From the NCBI GenBank assembly GCA_963728445.1, contig CAVSJO010000006.1, positions 1,984,001-2,048,000 on the forward strand: a DNA stretch of 64,000 nucleotides, read 5' to 3'. Of the stretch, positions 46,070 through 55,211 are shown piece after piece. Both the position numbers and the translations under genes were made by a program. The stretch's first letter is position 1; the number at the start of each line of letters is the position of its first letter. A model generated the notes under the pieces. It did no database searches, was not told where the DNA came from, and saw only the letters and a program-made list of their open reading frames with translations. The stretch comes from CAVSJO01 sp963728445. Its GTDB lineage: Bacteria > Gemmatimonadota > Gemmatimonadetes > Longimicrobiales > RSA9.

Positions 46070-47053
46070 GTGAGCTCGAGCGCGGTGTCCACGGGTGCGG
46101 CGGAGGGCCGCGAGCTCGCGGTGCGCATCACCCGCGAGCTGCACAAGCGGGTGGTGGGCCAGGAAGACATGATCCACCAGCTCCTCATCGGGCTGCTTGC
46201 CGGCGGGCACGTGCTGCTGGAAGGGGTGCCCGGACTGGCGAAGACGCTCACGGTCGCGTCGCTGGCCGAGACCATGGAGGCCACGTTCCACCGGATCCAG
46301 TTCACGCCGGACCTGCTGCCGGCGGACGTGGTCGGCACGATGATCTACAACCAGGGCACGGGGGTCTTCACGGTCAAGAAGGGCCCCGTCTTCGCGAACC
46401 TGGTGCTCGCCGACGAGATCAACCGCGCTCCCCCGAAGGTGCAGTCGGCGCTGCTCGAGGCGATGCAGGAGCGGCAGGTCACCATCGGCAGCGAGACGTT
46501 CCCACTCGAGGAGCCGTTTCTGGTGCTGGCGACGCAGAACCCGATCGAGCAGGAAGGCACCTACCCGCTGCCGGAGGCGCAGGTCGACCGGTTCATGCTG
46601 AAGCTGCGGGTCGACTACCCGGACAAGGAGACGGAGCGGGAGATCATCCGCCGCATGGCGGGGCAGGAGCCGGCTCCGCTGGACGTGGTCGCGAAGCCCG
46701 AGGAGATCCTGGCTGCCCGCAAGGAGATCCACGGGCTGTACATGGACGACCGGATCACCGACTACATCGTCGAGCTGGTGCACGCCAGCCGGGACCCGGC
46801 GGCGCACGGCATGGAGGACATGGCGCCGCTCATCGAGTACGGGGCGTCGCCCCGCGCGAGCATCTTCCTGGCCGTGTGCGCGCGTGCCAGCGCGTTCCTG
46901 CAGGGCCGCGGCTACGTGCTGCCGGACGACGTGAAGGACGTGGCGCCGGCCGTGCTGCGCCACCGCATCATCACGAGCTACGAGGCGGAGGCCGAGGAGG
47001 TCACCTCCGAGGAGATCGTGCGCCGCATCCTCGACGCCGTCGAGGTGCCGTGA
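46070..47053 (+). CDS. MoxR-family AAA+ ATPase
   Basis: 327 residues. I chose GTG 46070 because AAAAAGGAG lies 4 nt upstream; ATG 45998 in the same frame has no such site. Walker A is GVPGLAKT, Walker B LVLADEINRAPPK, sensor 1 LATQNPIEQEG and the Arg-finger region EAQVDRFML. MoxR ATPases act as chaperones for von Willebrand factor A domain proteins, which follow here. The stop overlaps the GTG of the DUF58 gene. Confidence 0.95.
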   Translation: MSSSAVSTGAAEGRELAVRITRELHKRVVGQEDMIHQLLIGLLAGGHVLLEGVPGLAKTLTVASLAETMEATFHRIQFTPDLLPADVVGTMIYNQGTGVFTVKKGPVFANLVLADEINRAPPKVQSALLEAMQERQVTIGSETFPLEEPFLVLATQNPIEQEGTYPLPEAQVDRFMLKLRVDYPDKETEREIIRRMAGQEPAPLDVVAKPEEILAARKEIHGLYMDDRITDYIVELVHASRDPAAHGMEDMAPLIEYGASPRASIFLAVCARASAFLQGRGYVLPDDVKDVAPAVLRHRIITSYEAEAEEVTSEEIVRRILDAVEVP

Positions 47054-48027
47054 TCGGCCGCCGCCGGCGCGGGCCGGCGGCGAGTCCGCCGCAGGAAGGG
47101 CCCGCCACCGGCTCCCTCGGGGGCGTGCCCCGGGAGGTGCTCCGCCAGGTCAAGCTCATCGAGCTTCGCACCCGCGACTGGGTCGACTCCGTCTTCAGCG
47201 GCGAGTACCACTCCGTCTTCAAGGGGCAGGGCATCGAGTTCGCGGAGGTGCGGGAGTACCAGCACGGGGACGACGTGCGCTCCATCGACTGGAACGTCAC
47301 CGCCCGCACCGGCCAGGCCCACGTCAAGCGCTACGTCGAGGAGCGGGAGCTGACGGTGCTGCTGGCCGTCGACCTCTCCGGCTCGGAGCAGTTCGGGACC
47401 CGCGGCCGCTTCAAGGCCGAGCTCGCCGCCGAGGTCGCCGCCGTACTCGCCCTCTCTGCCGTCCGCAACAACGACCGCGTCGGGCTGCTCCTGTTCACCG
47501 ACCGCGTCGAGTACCTCGTCCCGCCCAAGAAGGGGCGTCGTCACGTCCTGCGCCTGATCCGGGACGTGCTCGCGTTCCGGCCGCAGGGCGTCGGCACCGA
47601 CGTGGGCGAGGCGCTCGACTACGTGGGCCGTCTGCTGAAGCACCGGGCCGTCGTCTTCCTGCTCAGCGATTTCCAGCTCCCGCCGGGCGAGCGCCTGGAG
47701 GCGTTCGAGCGCGCGGCCCGGGTCGTGGGGCGGCGCCACGACCTCGTCGCCCTCGAATTCGTCGACGCGGGGGAGGAGACGCTCCCGGACGTGGGCCTGG
47801 TCCGGGTGACCGACCCCGAGACGGGCGCGCGGATCGCAGTGGACACGAGCCGGGCGGCCGTGCGGGAGGAGTACGAGCGCCGCTTCCACGAGCGCCGCGA
47901 CGAGCTCCGTCGGCGCCTCCGCCGCCTGGCGATGGACCCCGTGGAGATCCGCACCGACGAGTCGTACGTGGGTCCGCTCCTGGGCTTCTTCCGCCGCCGG
48001 GAGGCGCGGCGAAGGCGCTCGGCGTGA
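47050..48027 (+). CDS. DUF58 domain protein (VWA-like)
   Basis: 325 residues from GTG 47050. The DUF58 core includes EYHSVFKGQGIEFAEVREYQ, DVRSIDWNVTARTGQAHVKR, the VWA-like DLSGSEQFG and KHRAVVFLLSDFQ. It is soluble and basic at both ends. It is always found beside moxR in Bat operons and probably acts with it. Its stop overlaps the next start (GTGA). Confidence 0.93.
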   Translation: MIGRRRRGPAASPPQEGPATGSLGGVPREVLRQVKLIELRTRDWVDSVFSGEYHSVFKGQGIEFAEVREYQHGDDVRSIDWNVTARTGQAHVKRYVEERELTVLLAVDLSGSEQFGTRGRFKAELAAEVAAVLALSAVRNNDRVGLLLFTDRVEYLVPPKKGRRHVLRLIRDVLAFRPQGVGTDVGEALDYVGRLLKHRAVVFLLSDFQLPPGERLEAFERAARVVGRRHDLVALEFVDAGEETLPDVGLVRVTDPETGARIAVDTSRAAVREEYERRFHERRDELRRRLRRLAMDPVEIRTDESYVGPLLGFFRRREARRRRSA

Positions 48028-49013
48028 GACGCAGTCCTGTCCTCGCGGGGCTGGCTCCGATCCGTGCCCCGGTCTCGGCCGTGGCGGCTCTGGCGGCCCT
48101 GGCGCTGGCGACGGCCATGGCGCTGGCCGCGACGCCCGCCCGCGCCCAGGAGGTGGCGGCGGCGGTCGCGCCCGACACCACCACGGTGGGAGGCGTCTTC
48201 CGGGCGGCCGTACGGGTCACGCTGCCGCCCGGCGTCTCGGCAGGATTCCCCGACAGCGTGGCGACATCCGGCGAGGTCGAGAACGCCGGCCGCCGGGAGC
48301 TGCTCACCGATACCGTGTCGGGGCGCGAGCGCGTGACGGCGGTCTACCCGCTGACCGCCTGGCGGCCCGGTGACCAGGCGCTTCCGGCCATTGCCGTCCG
48401 CCTGACGGGCGCGGGCGTGGACTCGACTTTTTCCGTGGCTCTGCCCCACGTGCGTGTGGCGTCCGTGCTGCCGGCCGATACGTCCAACGTGCAGCCGAAG
48501 CCGGCGAAGGGGGTCGTCGGCGGCTACGGGCTGCCGTGGGACTGGATCCTGGGCGCCCTGGTGGCCCTGCTCCTCATCGCGCTGCTCGTCTGGTGGCTGA
48601 TCCGGCGGAGACGACGTCGCCCCCAGGTGCCGGTGCGCGTCCCGCCGCTGACCGCCCGCCAGCGCGCGCTGGCGGCGCTGGACGCCATCGAGGCCGAGCA
48701 CGTCCTCGAGCGCGAGGGCGCCGTGGCGTTCTACGCACGGGCGTCCGCGGTGCTGCGCGACTACCTTCATACGCTGCACCCGCCGTTCGGTCCGGAGTAC
48801 ACGACGCGTGAGCTGGCGCGCATGATCCGACAGTCCATGAGTCAGGAGGACGCCCGCGACCTGATTCGCCTGCTGGAAGCCTCGGACATGGTCAAGTTCG
48901 CGAAGCGCCGTCCCCCGGCCGCCGAAGCGGGCGAGGAGCGAGCGGCGATGCGCGACTGGATCGAGCGCTATCCGCCCGCACCGGCCGCTGCCGAGACGTC
49001 GGAGGCTGCGTGA
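48024..49013 (+). CDS. Bat-operon membrane protein, DUF4381-like
   Basis: 329 residues from GTG 48024. A signal peptide ends in ATPARAQ; a periplasmic beta domain of ~130 residues follows; one membrane helix (ILGALVALLLIALLVWWLI) is followed by a basic RRRRRR stop-transfer and a helical cytoplasmic tail (YTTRELARMIRQSMSQEDAR). The layout fits DUF4381-type proteins that lie between the DUF58 and batA genes. No enzyme motif is seen. It overlaps batA by 4 bases. Confidence 0.78.
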   Translation: MRRSPVLAGLAPIRAPVSAVAALAALALATAMALAATPARAQEVAAAVAPDTTTVGGVFRAAVRVTLPPGVSAGFPDSVATSGEVENAGRRELLTDTVSGRERVTAVYPLTAWRPGDQALPAIAVRLTGAGVDSTFSVALPHVRVASVLPADTSNVQPKPAKGVVGGYGLPWDWILGALVALLLIALLVWWLIRRRRRRPQVPVRVPPLTARQRALAALDAIEAEHVLEREGAVAFYARASAVLRDYLHTLHPPFGPEYTTRELARMIRQSMSQEDARDLIRLLEASDMVKFAKRRPPAAEAGEERAAMRDWIERYPPAPAAAETSEAA

Positions 49014-49999
49014 ACACCTGGGGCTTCACGCGGCCGTGGGCGCTGGCGCTGCTGCTGACGCTGCCGCTCTGGGCGTGGCTCACGCGGCGGACGGTGGCGC
49101 GCGCCGTCGCCTTCTCCAGGACGGCGGAGCTGGCCGGTCTCTCCGGCCGGCTGACCGCTCTGGTCTCCCGGCTGCCCTCGTGGCTGCGTGCCGCGGCGGT
49201 GGCGGCGCTGATCATCGCTCTCGCCGAGCCTCGCACCGGGATCTCGGAGGTCAACGTCGACACGCAGGGCATCACGATCGTCGTCGCCGTCGACATCTCG
49301 AGCTCGATGCTCGCCGAGGACTTCTCGCCGCAGAACCGTCTGGAGGTGGCGAGGCAGACGACGGCGCGCTTCATCCAGGGCCGGACGTCGGACCGCATCG
49401 GGCTCGTCGCCTTCAGCGGCGAGGCGCTGACGCAGGTCCCCCTCACCATCGACTATCCGATCCTCTACCAGGCCCTCGGCGAGCTCAAGCCCGGGATGCT
49501 CGAGGACGGGACGGCGATCGGCACCGCCATCGCGACGGCCGCGAACCGGCTGCGGAAGGTGCAGAGCAAGTCACGCGTCCTGATCCTGCTCACGGACGGC
49601 GAGAACAACCGGGGCGAGATCGATCCCGTCACGGCGGCCGAGGCGGCCAAGGCGTTCGGGATCCGGATCTACACCATCGGGGTGGGCACGGAGGGAGTGG
49701 CGCGCATGCCCATCGCCCGGGGGCCGTTCGGCTACCAGTACGCCAACGTCCCGGTCCACATCGACGAGCAGCTGCTTACGAAGATCGCTCAGATGACCGG
49801 TGGCCAGTACTTCCGGGCCACGAACGAGAAGGCACTGGAGGACATCTACGGCCGCATCGACCGGCTGGAGCGGGATCCTATCCAGGTCCAGCGGTTCGTC
49901 GACTATACGCCCCACGCCTTCCCGTTCGTCCTGGCGGGCGTGCTCCTGCTGCTGGCCGAGCTGGCGCTGCGGGCAACGCGCTGGGGGAGGGTGCCGTGA
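49010..49999 (+). CDS. batA: BatA-type VWA domain membrane protein
   Basis: 329 residues from GTG 49010. Two N-terminal membrane helices are followed by a von Willebrand A domain with the metal site VAVDISSSML (DxSxS), the Thr in EDGTAIGTAI and the Asp in LTDGENN, and a last helix (VLAGVLLLLAELAL). All metal ligands are present. It should bind partner proteins at the periplasmic face under MoxR control. It overlaps batB by 4 bases. Confidence 0.92.
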   Translation: MNTWGFTRPWALALLLTLPLWAWLTRRTVARAVAFSRTAELAGLSGRLTALVSRLPSWLRAAAVAALIIALAEPRTGISEVNVDTQGITIVVAVDISSSMLAEDFSPQNRLEVARQTTARFIQGRTSDRIGLVAFSGEALTQVPLTIDYPILYQALGELKPGMLEDGTAIGTAIATAANRLRKVQSKSRVLILLTDGENNRGEIDPVTAAEAAKAFGIRIYTIGVGTEGVARMPIARGPFGYQYANVPVHIDEQLLTKIAQMTGGQYFRATNEKALEDIYGRIDRLERDPIQVQRFVDYTPHAFPFVLAGVLLLLAELALRATRWGRVP

Positions 50000-51069
50000 G
50001 CTTCGCCCGGCCCGAGCTCGCCTGGCTCGCCGCGCTGCTGCCCCTGCTGGTGGGCGTGGCCGTGTACCTGTACGCCCGTCGGCGACGGCGCGTGGCATCG
50101 GCACTCGGCGGTCAGCTCATGGCGGACCGGCTCGGCGCCGGCGACCTGGGCCGCTTCCCGGCGGGGCGGCTCGCGCTCCTCGCCCCGGCCGCCGTCGTCC
50201 TCGGCCTCGCCCTCGCCGGGCCCGAGTGGGGCTTCGCCCCCACGCAGGGGACCGTCCGCGCGGGCAACGTGGTGCTGGCCATGGACGTGTCGAACTCCAT
50301 GCTCGCGACGGACGTGCCGCCGAGCCGCCTGACGCAGGAGCGTCTGCTGGCCGAGCGTCTGCTGCGCGAGCTGGGCGGGGACCGCATCGGCCTCGTCGCC
50401 TTCGCGGGTCAGGGCTACGTGCTCTCGCCCCTCACGGTGGACCACGGAGCGCTGCAGCTCTACATCGACGCGCTGGACCCGGAGATCCTGAGCCGTGGCG
50501 GCACGGCGCTGTCGTCGGCGATCCGCCAGGCGACGGATGTAGTGCGAGGCGACCAGGGCGGCGGCCAGCACGCCGTCGTGCTCGTCAGCGACGGCGAGGC
50601 CCTCGAGGACCGGGACGCCGTGGTCCAGGCGGCGGAACGCGCCCGCTCGGCGGGCGTAATCATCCATACGGTGGGCGTCGGCACGACGCAGGGGGCGCGG
50701 GTACCGGACGTGGACCCCGAGACCGGACAGCAGACAGGCTGGATCCACGACGTGGACGGCAGCATCGTTGTATCGAAGATGGAGCCGGAGCTGCTCCAGC
50801 GCGTCGCCCGCATCACGGGTGGCTCGTACGTGCACCTGGGAGAGGCCGGCGCGACGGAGGCCCTGCTCGCGCGGCTGCGCGGGCTGGAGCGCGGCAGGAC
50901 GGACGCGTCGGGGCGCCGGATGGAGCTGCAGGACCGGACCGGCTGGTTCGTCGCCGCGGCGCTGATCCTTCTGGTCCTGGACGTGCTCCGGGGACGCCGG
51001 GAGGAGACCGCCGACGGAAGGCTGTTCCGATTCCGGCGGCCGCGGTTCATGGGAGGAGCGAACACGTGA
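49996..51069 (+). CDS. batB: BatB-type VWA domain membrane protein
   Basis: 357 residues from GTG 49996. The same plan as BatA: N-terminal helices, VWA with VLAMDVSNSML, GGTALSSAI and VVLVSDGEAL, and a C-terminal helix. It is a diverged tandem copy of batA, typical of Bat operons. It overlaps batC by 4 bases. Confidence 0.92.
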   Translation: MSFARPELAWLAALLPLLVGVAVYLYARRRRRVASALGGQLMADRLGAGDLGRFPAGRLALLAPAAVVLGLALAGPEWGFAPTQGTVRAGNVVLAMDVSNSMLATDVPPSRLTQERLLAERLLRELGGDRIGLVAFAGQGYVLSPLTVDHGALQLYIDALDPEILSRGGTALSSAIRQATDVVRGDQGGGQHAVVLVSDGEALEDRDAVVQAAERARSAGVIIHTVGVGTTQGARVPDVDPETGQQTGWIHDVDGSIVVSKMEPELLQRVARITGGSYVHLGEAGATEALLARLRGLERGRTDASGRRMELQDRTGWFVAAALILLVLDVLRGRREETADGRLFRFRRPRFMGGANT

Positions 51070-51776
51070 AGATCACAGCCACGGCACGCATCGGCCTCGC
51101 CGTCCTGGTCCTCGCGGGCTTCGCGTTCGGCGGCCTCGAGCGCGGGAACCGATACTATCGGCAGGGGGACTACGCCCGCGCCGTCGAGGAGTACCGCCAG
51201 GCCGTCGAGGACGGCACCTCCAGCCCGGAGCTGTACTACAATCTCGGAACGGCGCTTCTCCAGCTCCGCCGCTACGACGAGGCCGAGCAGGCCTTCCGGG
51301 ACGCCCTGTCCGCGGTCGATCCGTCCCTCCGGCAGCGCACGTTCTACAATCTCGGAAACCGCTTCCTCGTGGCCGGTCGCCAGACGAAGGACGTGCAGGC
51401 GGCGGGCAAGCTCCTGAACGCAGCCGTGGAGACGTACAAGCAGGCCCTCCGGCTGGCGCCGCCCGATTCCGCGGCGAAGTGGAATCTCGAGCTGGCCCTC
51501 CAGGAGAAGAAGAAGAACGACGAGAAGCAGAAGCAGGAGGGGCAGTCCCAGAACCCACAGAGCCAGGGGCAGTCCGGCGCGTCGGGCGGCGGTGGCGGTC
51601 AGGCCCGGTCGAACCCGAGCCCCGGCGGCGGTCAGGGACAGAGTCCGTCGGGAGAGGGAATGACCCAGGCGGACGCCGCGCGGCTGCTCAACGCCATCGA
51701 GCAGAACGAGCGCTCCCTCTTCAAGCAGTCCCTGAAGAAGGGCCGTTCGGATCGGACGACCGAACGGAACTGGTGA
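51066..51776 (+). CDS. batC: BatC-type TPR protein
   Basis: 236 residues from GTG 51066. A signal peptide or membrane segment (IGLAVLVLAGFAFGGLERG) is followed by three tetratricopeptide repeats (NRYYRQGDYARAVEEYRQAV, YYNLGTALLQLRRYDEAEQA). A Gln/Gly/Ser-rich linker leads to a C-terminal helix (AARLLNAIEQNERSLFKQSL). It is a periplasmic adaptor of the Bat system by position. Its last base is the first base of the next ATG (51776). Confidence 0.88.
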   Translation: MKITATARIGLAVLVLAGFAFGGLERGNRYYRQGDYARAVEEYRQAVEDGTSSPELYYNLGTALLQLRRYDEAEQAFRDALSAVDPSLRQRTFYNLGNRFLVAGRQTKDVQAAGKLLNAAVETYKQALRLAPPDSAAKWNLELALQEKKKNDEKQKQEGQSQNPQSQGQSGASGGGGGQARSNPSPGGGQGQSPSGEGMTQADAARLLNAIEQNERSLFKQSLKKGRSDRTTERNW

Positions 51777-54322
51777 TGATGGCTCTGCCGGGGCGCGCCC
51801 TGGCGCTGTTGCTCCTGCTGCCGCTGGGGTCGGGCGGCGCGCGACGCCAGGACGACGTTCAGGTCTCGGCTGCCCTGTCGCCCGAGCGGGTCGCCGTCGG
51901 CGGGATGGCCGTCCTCGAGGTCACGGTCACCACCGGCGGCCCGGAGCCGGACTCGTGGGGCGGCCTGTCCCTGCCGGACGGGCTGGACGTCGCCGGTACC
52001 AGCGACCGGACACAGATGCAGTACAGCTTCCCCGGCGGCCGCTCCTATTCGATGACCCGCAGCTACACGCTGATGGCGTCCCGCCAGGGCGTGTTTCGCA
52101 TCCCTGCCGTCCGCATCTCCGTCGGTGGACGGACGTACCCGACCCGGCCACTGACCCTCGTCGTCACACCATCGGCGTCCGGCGGCGCTGGAGCGGGAGG
52201 GGGCATCGGCGGGACGGTGGAGCTGCCCCCGGACGCGGAGGAGACCGGCGTCGCCTTTCACGCACGCATGGACCCGGACACCGTCTGGGTCGGACAGCAG
52301 TCCACCCTCGTGGCGGAGGCGGGCTTCTCCGGCGACGTCCGCAACCGCATGAACTGGTCGCCGGAGTACCTGCCGCCCAGCGCGAACGGTTTCTGGGTGC
52401 AGGATCTCACGGACGCCTCGTCGGTGCGCACCCACATCACCGGCTCGCGCATCCTCTCGGAGGTCCACACCTACCGCCGTGCCTATTTCCCGCTCCACCC
52501 CGGCGACTACCGGCTTCCGCCCGCGACCCTCTCGTACGAGGTCCGCGCCGGGTTCTTCGGCCAGAGCGTGAGCCGGGAGCTCCAGACGGACTCCATCCCA
52601 CTCGTGGTGCGGCCGCTGCCGGCCACGGGGCAGCCGGAGGCCTTCACGGGCGCCGTCGGCGACTACGTGATGACGGCCACCCTCGAACCGTCCTCGGTCG
52701 CGGCCGGGGAAACCACGGTGCTGACCGTCCGCATCGAGGGCAGCGGCAACGTCCGCGCCCTCCCCGCGCCTTCTCTCGACTCGATTCCCGGCGTCGACGT
52801 CTATCCGCCCACCGAGGACGCCCGCATGCGGGACGACGGCGCGGTGGTGGGCGGCACGAAGACGTTTTCCTGGGTCCTCGTGCCCCGCAAGCCGGGGGAC
52901 GTCGTCGTCGGTCCCGTCCGATACGGCATCTTCCGCCCGACGACCGAGCGCTACGACGTGCTGAGCGGTCCGGCCCTGCGGCTGCACGTGACGGGCACGG
53001 CCGTGGCCGGGGCGATGCAGCGCGACGGCTCCACCCCGGTCCTCGGCCCCCTCCGCACGTCGCCCGCGGGTGATCCGCTCGACTTCACCCGCTCGGGCTG
53101 GTTCGTGCTCGTACAGCTGCTGCCCATGGCCGCAGGAGCGTTCCTGCTGGGCCGAAGCCGCGTGCGCTCGGCAGCCCGCGCGCCGTCCCGCCGGGCGCTG
53201 CGGGCCCGGCGCAGGGCCGAGCTCCAGCGGCTGCGCGCTCTGGCGGACCCGCTGGCGGTGCTCGGCGGGCTCGAGCGGCTGCTTGTCGGCTGGAGCCTCG
53301 AGCGGATGGGGCTGCCGCCGGGTTCCGCTGCGCAGCTCGAGTCCGCGCTCCGCCGCCGCGGGCACACGGCTCTCGCCGGCGACGTCGCCGCCCTCCAGCA
53401 CCGGCTCCGGGAGGCTCGCTACGCCCCGAACCCACCGGCAGCGGCCGAGCTGCGCGATTACACGGACGGGGTCGAGCAGGTGCTGGAGGCCGTCGACCGG
53501 GCGCTTCCCCGCAGGATCCCGCCGGTCGGCGCCGGGGCGAAGCGAGCCGGAACCGTCGGGCTCGTGGTTCTGGCGCTCGCGCTGCCTCTCTCCCGTCCGC
53601 TGAATGCCGCTCAGGATGCGCGGCAGGACTCCGGGCGGGACGCCGCGCAGGGGCACGCCGCGCGTGCGCCTGCCGCCGACGCCTTCCAGCAGGCGGTCCT
53701 GGCGTACCAGCAGGGCGGGTTCGCCACCGCCCGCCGGGGCTTCGCGACGTTCCTGCAGCACCATCCGGAGGACGCGGCGGGCTGGTACGACTACGGCCTC
53801 GCCGCGATGCGCAGTGGGGCGCAGGGCGAGGCGGCCTGGGCGTGGCTGACGGCAGCCACGCTCGCGCCCCGGGACGCAGACGTCCGTGGCGGCCTCGCGG
53901 CGGCGGGTGTGGCCCCGGCCGTCATCAACCGGGTGGTCCCACCGGTCCCGCTGTCCCGCTCGGAGACCTACCTCCTCGCCTCGCTGCTCTGGCTCGTCGG
54001 CGCCGGGCTGCTCCTCGTCCACCGCGCGCGCCCCCGGCCCGGCCTCACGCTGGCCGGTGGCGCGGCGGTGCTGCTGGCCGTTGGACTGCTCGCCGCCGGA
54101 GTCGCGCCGCGGGCCCTGGCCCCCACGGCGGTCGTCGTCGCGGCGGACGGCGCCGCGCTCCGCCCGGCGCCGGATATGCGCTCCGAGGCGCTGGACCGAC
54201 TCGACGACGGCGATGCCCTCGGCGTCGAGGAGCGCCGCGGCGACTGGGTGCGCGTGCGGACGGAGCAGGGCAGGGAGGGCTGGGTCGAGCGTCGCGACGC
54301 CCGCTTCGTCGGACCGGGCTGA
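51776..54322 (+). CDS. batD: BatD-BatE fusion: oxygen-tolerance BatD domain, then TPR and SH3-like domain
   Basis: 848 residues from ATG 51776. A signal peptide is followed by a BatD-type beta protein (residues ~25-430, LSPERVAVGGMAVLEVTVTT, VTATLEPSSVAAGE-type repeats), a membrane helix and a helical cytoplasmic part. A second membrane helix at ~585 (TVGLVVLALALPLSRPLNA) precedes a TPR (AVLAYQQGGFATARRGFATF), two more helices, and a C-terminal bacterial SH3 domain (LDDGDALGVEERRGDWVRVR). In Bacteroides the TPR-SH3 part is the separate gene batE. The joined frame is continuous with no sign of an indel. Confidence 0.88.
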   Translation: MMALPGRALALLLLLPLGSGGARRQDDVQVSAALSPERVAVGGMAVLEVTVTTGGPEPDSWGGLSLPDGLDVAGTSDRTQMQYSFPGGRSYSMTRSYTLMASRQGVFRIPAVRISVGGRTYPTRPLTLVVTPSASGGAGAGGGIGGTVELPPDAEETGVAFHARMDPDTVWVGQQSTLVAEAGFSGDVRNRMNWSPEYLPPSANGFWVQDLTDASSVRTHITGSRILSEVHTYRRAYFPLHPGDYRLPPATLSYEVRAGFFGQSVSRELQTDSIPLVVRPLPATGQPEAFTGAVGDYVMTATLEPSSVAAGETTVLTVRIEGSGNVRALPAPSLDSIPGVDVYPPTEDARMRDDGAVVGGTKTFSWVLVPRKPGDVVVGPVRYGIFRPTTERYDVLSGPALRLHVTGTAVAGAMQRDGSTPVLGPLRTSPAGDPLDFTRSGWFVLVQLLPMAAGAFLLGRSRVRSAARAPSRRALRARRRAELQRLRALADPLAVLGGLERLLVGWSLERMGLPPGSAAQLESALRRRGHTALAGDVAALQHRLREARYAPNPPAAAELRDYTDGVEQVLEAVDRALPRRIPPVGAGAKRAGTVGLVVLALALPLSRPLNAAQDARQDSGRDAAQGHAARAPAADAFQQAVLAYQQGGFATARRGFATFLQHHPEDAAGWYDYGLAAMRSGAQGEAAWAWLTAATLAPRDADVRGGLAAAGVAPAVINRVVPPVPLSRSETYLLASLLWLVGAGLLLVHRARPRPGLTLAGGAAVLLAVGLLAAGVAPRALAPTAVVVAADGAALRPAPDMRSEALDRLDDGDALGVEERRGDWVRVRTEQGREGWVERRDARFVGPG

Positions 54323-54330
54323 CCGGGGGG

Positions 54331-54361
54331 TTGACCGACCCGGCACTCGCGGCCGTATACT
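54331..54361 (+). promoter_or_regulatory. Possible upp promoter
   Basis: TTGACC (54331-54336) and TATACT (54356-54361) separated by 19 nt, longer than the usual 17. It lies in the gap after the Bat operon, 34 nt before the upp start. Confidence 0.5.
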
Positions 54362-54395
54362 GCGCCGACTTCCCCCGCACTCCACGGAGGCGGCC

Positions 54396-55034
54396 GTGCC
54401 CGCACATGCCAACCTCGTCGTGATCGACCACCCGCTGGTGCAGCACAAGATCGGCGTCCTGCGCGACCGGAGGACATCCAAGAAGGTGTTCCGCGAGCTC
54501 GTCGACGAGATCGCCATGCTCATGGTCTACGAGGCCACGAGCGATCTGCCCCTGGGATCGGCCGAGATCGACACCCCGCTGGAGCGCACCCGTGTCGCCC
54601 GCATGTCGGGGAAGAAGCTGACCCTCGTGCCGATCCTGCGAGCCGGGCTCGGAATGGTCGAGGGGGTGCTGCGCCTCGTACCCTCGGCGCGCGTGGGTCA
54701 TATAGGCATGTATCGGGACCACGAGACGCTGCAGCCCGTGCCCTACTACTTCAAGATCCCGCCCGAGCCGGAGGCCCGCGAGTTCATCGTGCTGGATCCC
54801 ATGCTGGCGACCGGGGGGTCGGCCTCCGCGGCCGTGAGCCGGCTGAAGGAGGCAGGGGCAGGCCGCATCCGCTTCATGTGCCTCGTGGCCGCGCCGGAGG
54901 GGGTCGAGCGAATGGAGCGCGACCACCCGGACGTGCAGGTCTACGCCGCCGCCCTCGATCGCTGCCTCAACGACAGCGGGTACATCCTGCCCGGCCTCGG
55001 TGACGCCGGCGATCGCCTCTTCGGGACGCGCTAG
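54396..55034 (+). CDS. upp: Uracil phosphoribosyltransferase
   Basis: 212 residues from GTG 54396, with ACGGAGG 5 nt upstream. The PRPP-binding motif is VLDPMLATGGSASAAV. VPILRAGLGMVEGVL and the C-terminal uracil site NDSGYILPGLGDAGDRLFGT are perfect. It salvages uracil to UMP, complementing the pyrimidine operon at 35-38 kb. Confidence 0.97.
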   Translation: MPAHANLVVIDHPLVQHKIGVLRDRRTSKKVFRELVDEIAMLMVYEATSDLPLGSAEIDTPLERTRVARMSGKKLTLVPILRAGLGMVEGVLRLVPSARVGHIGMYRDHETLQPVPYYFKIPPEPEAREFIVLDPMLATGGSASAAVSRLKEAGAGRIRFMCLVAAPEGVERMERDHPDVQVYAAALDRCLNDSGYILPGLGDAGDRLFGTR

Positions 55035-55053
55035 CCGGCGTCCGGATTCGCCA

Positions 55054-55082
55054 TTGAACGCGACCCGCGTGCCCGCTACCTT
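55054..55082 (+). promoter_or_regulatory. Promoter of the tRNA gene
   Basis: TTGAAC (55054-55059), 17 nt, TACCTT (55077-55082), ending 27 nt before the tRNA. Confidence 0.6.
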
Positions 55083-55109
55083 TGGCGGCGTCGCCCGTCC
55101 GGCGACCCC

Positions 55110-55183
55110 GGGCCCGTAGCTCAGCTGGTTAGAGCACGCGACTCATAATCGCTAGGTCGTGGGTTCGAGTCCCACCGGGCCCA
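55110..55183 (+). tRNA. tRNA-Ile2 (anticodon CAT)
   Basis: 74-nt cloverleaf: acceptor GGGCCCG/CGGGCCC, D-stem GCTC/GAGC, anticodon loop CTCATAA (CAT), T-arm GTGGG TTCGAGT CCCAC, discriminator A at 55183. CCA is not encoded. The anticodon arm GCGACTCATAATCGC closely matches the isoleucine tRNA that reads AUA after lysidine modification (E. coli ileX) and differs from elongator Met tRNAs. The bottom pair of the anticodon stem is C-T, a mismatch. Confidence 0.85.
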
Positions 55184-55211
55184 TCCGGAGAGTGGTGAAG
55201 GCAGGCAAGGC

